Below are positions 6,205-9,432 of a stretch of DNA of 9,432 nt, piece by piece (position 1 is the stretch's first letter; each line of letters starts with the position of its first letter). The translations under genes and the position numbers were made by a program. The stretch is taken from positions 1 through 9,432 of the forward strand of contig CAAGHY010000030.1 of the NCBI GenBank assembly GCA_900769735.1. Reading direction: 5' to 3'. The stretch comes from Rikenellaceae bacterium. GTDB taxonomy: Bacteria > Bacteroidota > Bacteroidia > Bacteroidales > UBA932. A model generated the notes under the pieces. The model was given only the letters and a program-made list of their open reading frames with translations, made no database searches and was not told the DNA's origin.

Positions 6205-7023
6205 ATGAAAAAGAGATATTGCAGGGTGCTCACAATTGCCGGGAGTGATTCCGGTGGCGGGGCAGGAATACAGGCAGACATAAAGGCTATAAGCGCAATG
6301 GGTTGCTATGCTGCCTCTGCCATTACAGCGGTTACAGTGCAGAATACTTTGGGTGTGCAGGCAGTTCATCCTGTGCCGTTGGATATTCTGGAGGGGCAGA
6401 TTGATGCAGTCCTTTCAGATATAGGTGCAGATGCAATAAAGATTGGTATGCTCCATTCTGCAGATGTAGTGAATCTTGTGGCAGACAAACTGGCCAAGTA
6501 TGGGGTAAGGGATGTGGTGCTGGACCCGGTGATGGTATCCACATCGGGGCACAGGCTGATTGAGGAGGATGCAGTGGAGGTGATAAAGGAGAGGTTGATG
6601 CCCCTTGCCCGTGTGATTACACCCAATATACCTGAGGCGGAGATTCTTTCAGGGAGCCGGATATCGGGAGAACAGGATTTTGAAGTAATAGCCCGGAAGC
6701 TTTCTGCCATAGGGAATGTTTCTGTATTGTTGAAGGCGGGGCATCTTTGTGGTGGTACTCTTGTGGATTATTTCTACAATGCTGAGGATGATACTGTTAC
6801 AAAAATGCCGTCAAGGCGTGTTTATACCGAAAATACGCACGGGACAGGTTGTACACTATCTTCTGCATTTGCTGCGGCTCTTGCCGGGGGAGAGGATTTG
6901 ACAAGTGCTGCAATATCTGCCAAAAGGTATATAGAGCAGGCTGTCATTTCCGGTGCAGAATATGAGATTGGTGGAGGGCACGGGCCTGTGAACCACGGTT
7001 TTAACCCTTTAAAAATGATGTAA
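6205..7023 (+). CDS. thiD: Hydroxymethylpyrimidine/phosphomethylpyrimidine kinase ThiD
   Basis: The 272-residue ribokinase-fold enzyme phosphorylates HMP to HMP-P and HMP-P to HMP-PP, the pyrimidine substrate of thiamine phosphate synthase, in the cytoplasm. Visible motifs are AGSDSGGGAGIQAD (substrate loop, residues 12-25), TAVTVQNT, LDPVM and TPNIPEAE. The ATP/anion-hole block THGTGCTLSSA has catalytic-type Cys216 in HGTGC (212-216). The length is normal and no residue appears lost. The ATG at 6205 places the protein start five residues before the first core strand; an in-frame TTG at 6157 would add an unconserved N-terminus made from the thiM relic. No Shine-Dalgarno sequence precedes it, as is common in this phylum. 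It is the first intact gene of the operon; its TAA is followed one base later by the thiE start. Confidence 0.95.
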   Translation: MKKRYCRVLTIAGSDSGGGAGIQADIKAISAMGCYAASAITAVTVQNTLGVQAVHPVPLDILEGQIDAVLSDIGADAIKIGMLHSADVVNLVADKLAKYGVRDVVLDPVMVSTSGHRLIEEDAVEVIKERLMPLARVITPNIPEAEILSGSRISGEQDFEVIARKLSAIGNVSVLLKAGHLCGGTLVDYFYNAEDDTVTKMPSRRVYTENTHGTGCTLSSAFAAALAGGEDLTSAAISAKRYIEQAVISGAEYEIGGGHGPVNHGFNPLKMM

Positions 7024-7024
7024 T

Positions 7025-7669
7025 ATGAAGCTTGGAAACTGTCAATTGCAATTTATAACGCATTATACGCAAAAGTATTCCTATACAGATTCTGCCCGCA
7101 TTGCATTGGAGGGCGGTTGCAAATGGGTGCAGCTGAGGATGAAGGATGCAGATGATCTTCTGTTGGAGCAAACCGCTCTTGTTGTACAGAAAATGTGCAG
7201 GGAGTACGGAGCTACGTTCATTATTGATGATAATGTTGCTCTTGCAAAGAAAATTGAGGCGGACGGGGTGCATCTGGGCAAGAATGATATGCCGGTTGCG
7301 CAGGCCAGGAAGATACTTGGTGAACATTTCATTATAGGAGCAACGGTAAATTCATTTGAAGATGTTCTGGCCCATCTGCAGGAATCTTCACCAGATTATT
7401 TCGGGTGCGGGCCGTACAGATTCACTTCTACCAAGCAGAAACTTGCACCAATATTAGGATTGGAGGGGTATCGGTCAATTGTCGGGAAGATGAGGGAGAG
7501 TAATATCAGTATCCCGATAGTGGCAATAGGGGGTATATGCAAAGAAGATGTCAGTCAGCTGATGGAGACCGGCATTGATGGAATTGCCCTGAGCGGATCG
7601 GTATTGCGGGCAGATAATCCAATTGACCAGATGCGCCGGATTAAGGATATTATAAATGGAAAACATTAA
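7025..7669 (+). CDS. thiE: Thiamine phosphate synthase ThiE
   Basis: The 214-residue TIM-barrel enzyme couples HMP-PP with thiazole phosphate (or its carboxylate) to form thiamine phosphate. The full set of catalytic motifs is visible: WVQLRMK (34-40), the IIDDN strand with the pyrophosphate/Mg ligand region (66-70), ADGVHLGKND (79-88), DYFGCGPYRFTSTK (124-137) with the T-x-T-K type phosphate-binding segment, and IVAIGGI (165-171). The GATVNSFEDV variant instead of the usual GxSxH is common in Bacteroidota ThiE. It starts one base after the thiD stop and is followed 18 bp later by thi4, so it is translated as part of the same mRNA. It is the better candidate for the true synthase than the second ThiE-like protein at the end of the operon. 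Confidence 0.95.
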   Translation: MKLGNCQLQFITHYTQKYSYTDSARIALEGGCKWVQLRMKDADDLLLEQTALVVQKMCREYGATFIIDDNVALAKKIEADGVHLGKNDMPVAQARKILGEHFIIGATVNSFEDVLAHLQESSPDYFGCGPYRFTSTKQKLAPILGLEGYRSIVGKMRESNISIPIVAIGGICKEDVSQLMETGIDGIALSGSVLRADNPIDQMRRIKDIINGKH

Positions 7670-7687
7670 CACTTAAATAAGACAATT

Positions 7688-8461
7688 ATGATTGAAAGAA
7701 ATGTATCAAAGGGTATAATAAGTACCTATTTCAACAAACTTGAAAGGAATTTGGATTTGGATGTGGCTATTGTTGGAGGTGGTCCGTCGGGAATAGTGGC
7801 AGCATATTATCTTGCAAAGGCAGGATTGAAAGTTGCACAGTTTGACAGAAAACTCTCTCCTGGTGGAGGTATGTGGGGAGGTGCAATGATGTTCAACCAG
7901 ATTGTTGTACAGGAAGAGGCTATGCATATCATAAAGGATTTTGACATCAACTACGAGAAGTATGATGAGAATCTTTATGTAATGGATTCGGTTGAGAGTA
8001 CATCTGCATTGCTCTATAAGGCTGTCCACGCCGGTGCAACAATTTTCAATTGCTATTCTGTTGAGGATGTCATTTTCAAGAATAACGTAGTGAGTGGTGT
8101 TGTTGTAAACTGGACACCTGTGTTGAGGGAGGGTATGCACGTGGATCCTCTTAACATTATGGCAAAATGTGTGGTTGACGGAACCGGACACGACAGCGAG
8201 ATGTGCTGTACTGTAGCACGTAAGAATGGAATCACCCTTGCTACGGATACCGGTGATGTGATTGGTGAGCGTTCATTGGATGTGGTGGCTGGTGAAGAAG
8301 AGGTGGTAAACGGAACAAAAGAGATTTATCCTGGCCTTTATGTTTGCGGTATGGCTGCCTCTGCGGTGAGCGGTACTCCAAGGATGGGGCCCATTTTTGG
8401 AGGAATGCTCCTTTCAGGCAAGAAGGTGGCCGATCTTATCATAGCAAAATTGCAGAAATGA
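7688..8461 (+). CDS. thi4: Thi4-type thiazole synthase, sulfide-dependent class
   Basis: The 257-residue FAD/NAD-fold protein belongs to the THI4/Thi1 family, which builds the adenylated thiazole moiety of thiamine from NAD+, glycine and a sulfur source. The N-terminus carries the dinucleotide loop VGGGPSG (29-35), then PGGGMWGG (58-65), a VDGTGHD segment (163-169), and the family signature GTPRMGPIFGGMLLSG (229-244), with Arg232 expected to hold the glycine-derived intermediate. In yeast Thi4 the sulfur donor is Cys205; the aligned position here is His151, in GMHVDP. Methanogen Thi4 enzymes with His there use free sulfide with iron and turn over repeatedly, so this protein is probably catalytic rather than suicidal. 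Many Bacteroidota instead make thiazole with ThiG/ThiH/ThiS. Its stop overlaps the next start (ATGA at 8458-8461), showing translational coupling. Confidence 0.93.
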   Translation: MIERNVSKGIISTYFNKLERNLDLDVAIVGGGPSGIVAAYYLAKAGLKVAQFDRKLSPGGGMWGGAMMFNQIVVQEEAMHIIKDFDINYEKYDENLYVMDSVESTSALLYKAVHAGATIFNCYSVEDVIFKNNVVSGVVVNWTPVLREGMHVDPLNIMAKCVVDGTGHDSEMCCTVARKNGITLATDTGDVIGERSLDVVAGEEEVVNGTKEIYPGLYVCGMAASAVSGTPRMGPIFGGMLLSGKKVADLIIAKLQK

Positions 8462-9033
8462 AAATAATAGCTATAACTTCCCCTAAAGTGACAGATGCCG
8501 ATGAATATATTATCAAAGGCTTGGTAAATAGGGGAATAGATGTTGTTCATTTTAGAAAACCGGATTCCGGCATTGAAGAATGCCGGAGTCTGTTACTAAA
8601 ATTGACCTCTGGAGAGAGGAGTAAAATTGTTGTCCACGATTACCCTTCATTATATGAAGAGTTCTCTTTGTTGGGCATTCACGTAAATAAAAATGTTACA
8701 AGTTTGCCTGAGGGATATTCCGGACTCAAGACCCGTTCCTGTCACTCTTTTGAAGAAGTGGAAATGTACAAGGATGATTACGATTACCTTTTTCTGAGCC
8801 CAATTTTCAACAGCATATCCAAGCAAGGGTATATGTCTTCCTTTTCAGATGCAGAGCTCCTGCAGGCCTCAAAGGAGGGGATAATTGACCGGAAAGTCAT
8901 TGCCCTTGGCGGGGTTACATTTGATAAAATTCCATATCTGAAAGACCTTAACTTTGGCGGCGTGGCAATGATTGGAGCCATTTATAACACCGATGTCCTG
9001 GAGAGGTTGGATGATTTCAGGCAGTGGAGATGA
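8458..9033 (+). CDS. Short ThiE/TenI-family protein
   Basis: The 191-residue protein has the ThiE/TenI barrel pattern but with altered motifs: VVHFRKP (29-35) for VQLR-K, HDYP (60-63), GIHVNKN (73-79) in place of the DGVHLGQ-D block, SCHSFEEV (94-101), SPIFNSISKQGY (114-125) instead of the GP-F-T-TK phosphate segment, and ALGGV plus FGGVAMIGAIY near the end. This matches a paralogue widespread in Bacteroidota that is usually labelled thiamine phosphate synthase. Loss of the T-x-TK and DGVHL motifs argues against a normal synthase role. TenI itself aromatises the thiazole made by ThiG; whether that job exists with Thi4 is unclear. The start at 8458 overlaps the thi4 stop and leads straight into the first strand; a longer in-frame reading from 8344 lies inside thi4 and is not credible. 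It is the last gene of the operon. Confidence 0.85.
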   Translation: MKIIAITSPKVTDADEYIIKGLVNRGIDVVHFRKPDSGIEECRSLLLKLTSGERSKIVVHDYPSLYEEFSLLGIHVNKNVTSLPEGYSGLKTRSCHSFEEVEMYKDDYDYLFLSPIFNSISKQGYMSSFSDAELLQASKEGIIDRKVIALGGVTFDKIPYLKDLNFGGVAMIGAIYNTDVLERLDDFRQWR

Positions 9034-9044
9034 TAGTTTTCCTT

Positions 9045-9114
9045 CCAAGGCGGTTGCGCAGGGAATGCAGGCTGTAGGGCCCTGTGGGTAGGGTTGGTTG
9101 CGCCACTGGCTTGG
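9045..9114. repeat. REP-like single unit, copy C
   Basis: The 70-bp element opens with CCAAGGCGGTTGCGC (9045-9059) and closes with GCGCCACTGGCTTGG (9100-9114), complementary at 12 of 15 positions; flanking CCTTCC/GGAAGG extends the pairing. The ends share the CCAAG-C-GT-GCGC consensus with copies A and B, but it is half their length and lacks the central hairpin, so it looks like one unit of the family. It begins 11 bp after the stop of the TenI-like gene, again at a gene's 3' end, where its fold could stabilise or terminate the thiamine mRNA. No T-run follows. Confidence 0.7.
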
Positions 9115-9147
9115 GGAAGGAGGGGGGGGCTGCTGGCTGTGCTCCAT

Positions 9148-9237
9148 CATTCCCCACCCTCCTCGCCGGAGGGGGATTTGGCCTCCGGCATTCCCCGTTA
9201 TGCGGGGGATTTGGCTTCATTGCATTCAGCATTCCCC
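9148..9237. repeat. GC-rich patch with CATTCCCC every 41 bp
   Basis: CATTCCCC occurs at 9148, 9189 and 9230, exactly 41 bp apart, and GGGGGATTTGGC occurs at 9171 and 9204. GCCGGAG (9165-9171) and CTCCGGC (9183-9189) can form a hairpin. The frames that cross this patch on both strands are low-complexity and end in the neighbouring repeats, so I see no gene here. Confidence 0.6.
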
Positions 9238-9280
9238 ACTCCGCTGCCGCGGGGGCCCTTGCAACAACTGGAAAAAAGCT

Positions 9281-9314
9281 CACAGAGCGCCATCTGGCGC
9301 CCTGTGTTTTTTTT
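9281..9314 (+). terminator. Terminator-like hairpin in the left arm of the inverted repeat
   Basis: CACAGAGCGCCA (9281-9292) pairs with TGGCGCCCTGTG (9295-9306) over 12 positions with one mismatch and a two-base gap, a very tight loop. Eight T residues follow at 9307-9314. An A-run at 9272-9277 makes it usable from the minus strand too. It is the best transcription stop after the thiamine operon, 250 bp beyond its last codon. Confidence 0.7.
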
Positions 9315-9374
9315 GTACCCAGCCCTTCGCTTACAAAAGCAAGCTTTTGACGCTCGGGCTGGGTACAAAAAAAA

Positions 9375-9409
9375 CACAGGGCGCCAGATGGCGCTCTGTG
9401 AGCTTTTTT
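9375..9409 (+). terminator. Terminator-like hairpin in the right arm of the inverted repeat
   Basis: This is the reverse-complement twin of the left-arm hairpin: CACAGGGCGCCA (9375-9386) with TGGCGCTCTGTG (9389-9400), then AGC and six T residues (9404-9409). Read from the minus strand it ends in eight T residues. Both arms are therefore potential two-way terminators. Confidence 0.6.
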
Positions 9410-9432
9410 CCAGTTGTTGCAAGGGCCCCCGC

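Larger units (their letters stand above)
9249..9432. repeat. Perfect inverted repeat, 77-bp arms, running to the last base
   Basis: Bases 9249-9325 are the exact reverse complement of 9356-9432. The 30-base centre (9326-9355) is not part of the palindrome but contains its own small hairpin, CAAAAGC (9334-9340) with GCTTTTG (9343-9349). The arms could be longer than 77 bp, because the right arm is cut by the end of the window. Each arm contains a terminator-like hairpin. Confidence 0.95.

Noticed and set aside
8344..8457. 38-codon N-terminal extension of the TenI-like protein
   Set aside because: It lies wholly inside thi4 in another frame; the ATGA overlap at 8458 gives the conserved family start.
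9017..9350. Overlapping frames on both strands in the last 400 bp
   Set aside because: They are Pro/Gly/Ala-rich readings of GC-rich repeats and palindromes with no start signals.

Overview
The window looks like chromosomal DNA from a Bacteroidota member, probably an anaerobic, host-associated Bacteroidales. The signs are a GH89 lipoprotein, Bacteroidetes-type TAnnTTTG promoter elements, mostly absent Shine-Dalgarno sequences, a Bacteroidetes-style REP-associated transposase with a long C-terminal extension, and the ThiE plus short ThiE/TenI paralogue pair typical of the phylum. It has open ends: a gene is cut at the left edge and a long inverted repeat is cut at the right edge.

Layout. Positions 1-425 hold the C-terminal part of a serine hydrolase of the beta-lactamase/esterase family. 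A terminator at 447-482 separates it from a convergent alpha-N-acetylglucosaminidase lipoprotein gene (2749-497, minus). Positions 2750-4469 form a mobile-repeat zone: a HUH (Y1) transposase gene of the RAYT type (3107-4018) lies between two gapless 143-bp copies of a REP-like double-hairpin element (2817-2959 and 4326-4468), with an 18-bp tandem repeat beside the second copy. Next come a secreted TapB/DUF3108-like protein and a short-chain dehydrogenase, transcribed together on the minus strand (5837-4470).

Divergent from these is a thiamine operon. A TPP riboswitch (5931-6013) is followed by a 38-codon relic of thiM (6075-6191), then thiD, thiE, a Thi4-type thiazole synthase and a short TenI/ThiE-like protein (6205-9033), nearly all head to tail. 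ThiD supplies HMP-PP, Thi4 supplies the thiazole and ThiE joins them. The relic of the thiazole-salvage kinase ThiM upstream suggests that salvage was lost in a locus that carries de novo synthesis by Thi4. Thi4 has His where yeast has its sacrificial Cys, so it is probably the catalytic, sulfide-using type.

The last 400 bp hold no gene. They contain a single 70-bp version of the REP-like element 11 bp after the operon, a GC-rich patch with CATTCCCC repeated every 41 bp, and a perfect inverted repeat with 77-bp arms running to the last base. Each arm contains a terminator-like hairpin. The most notable items are the Thi4 operon with its thiM relic, the modular REP-like family around the RAYT gene, and the terminal inverted repeat.
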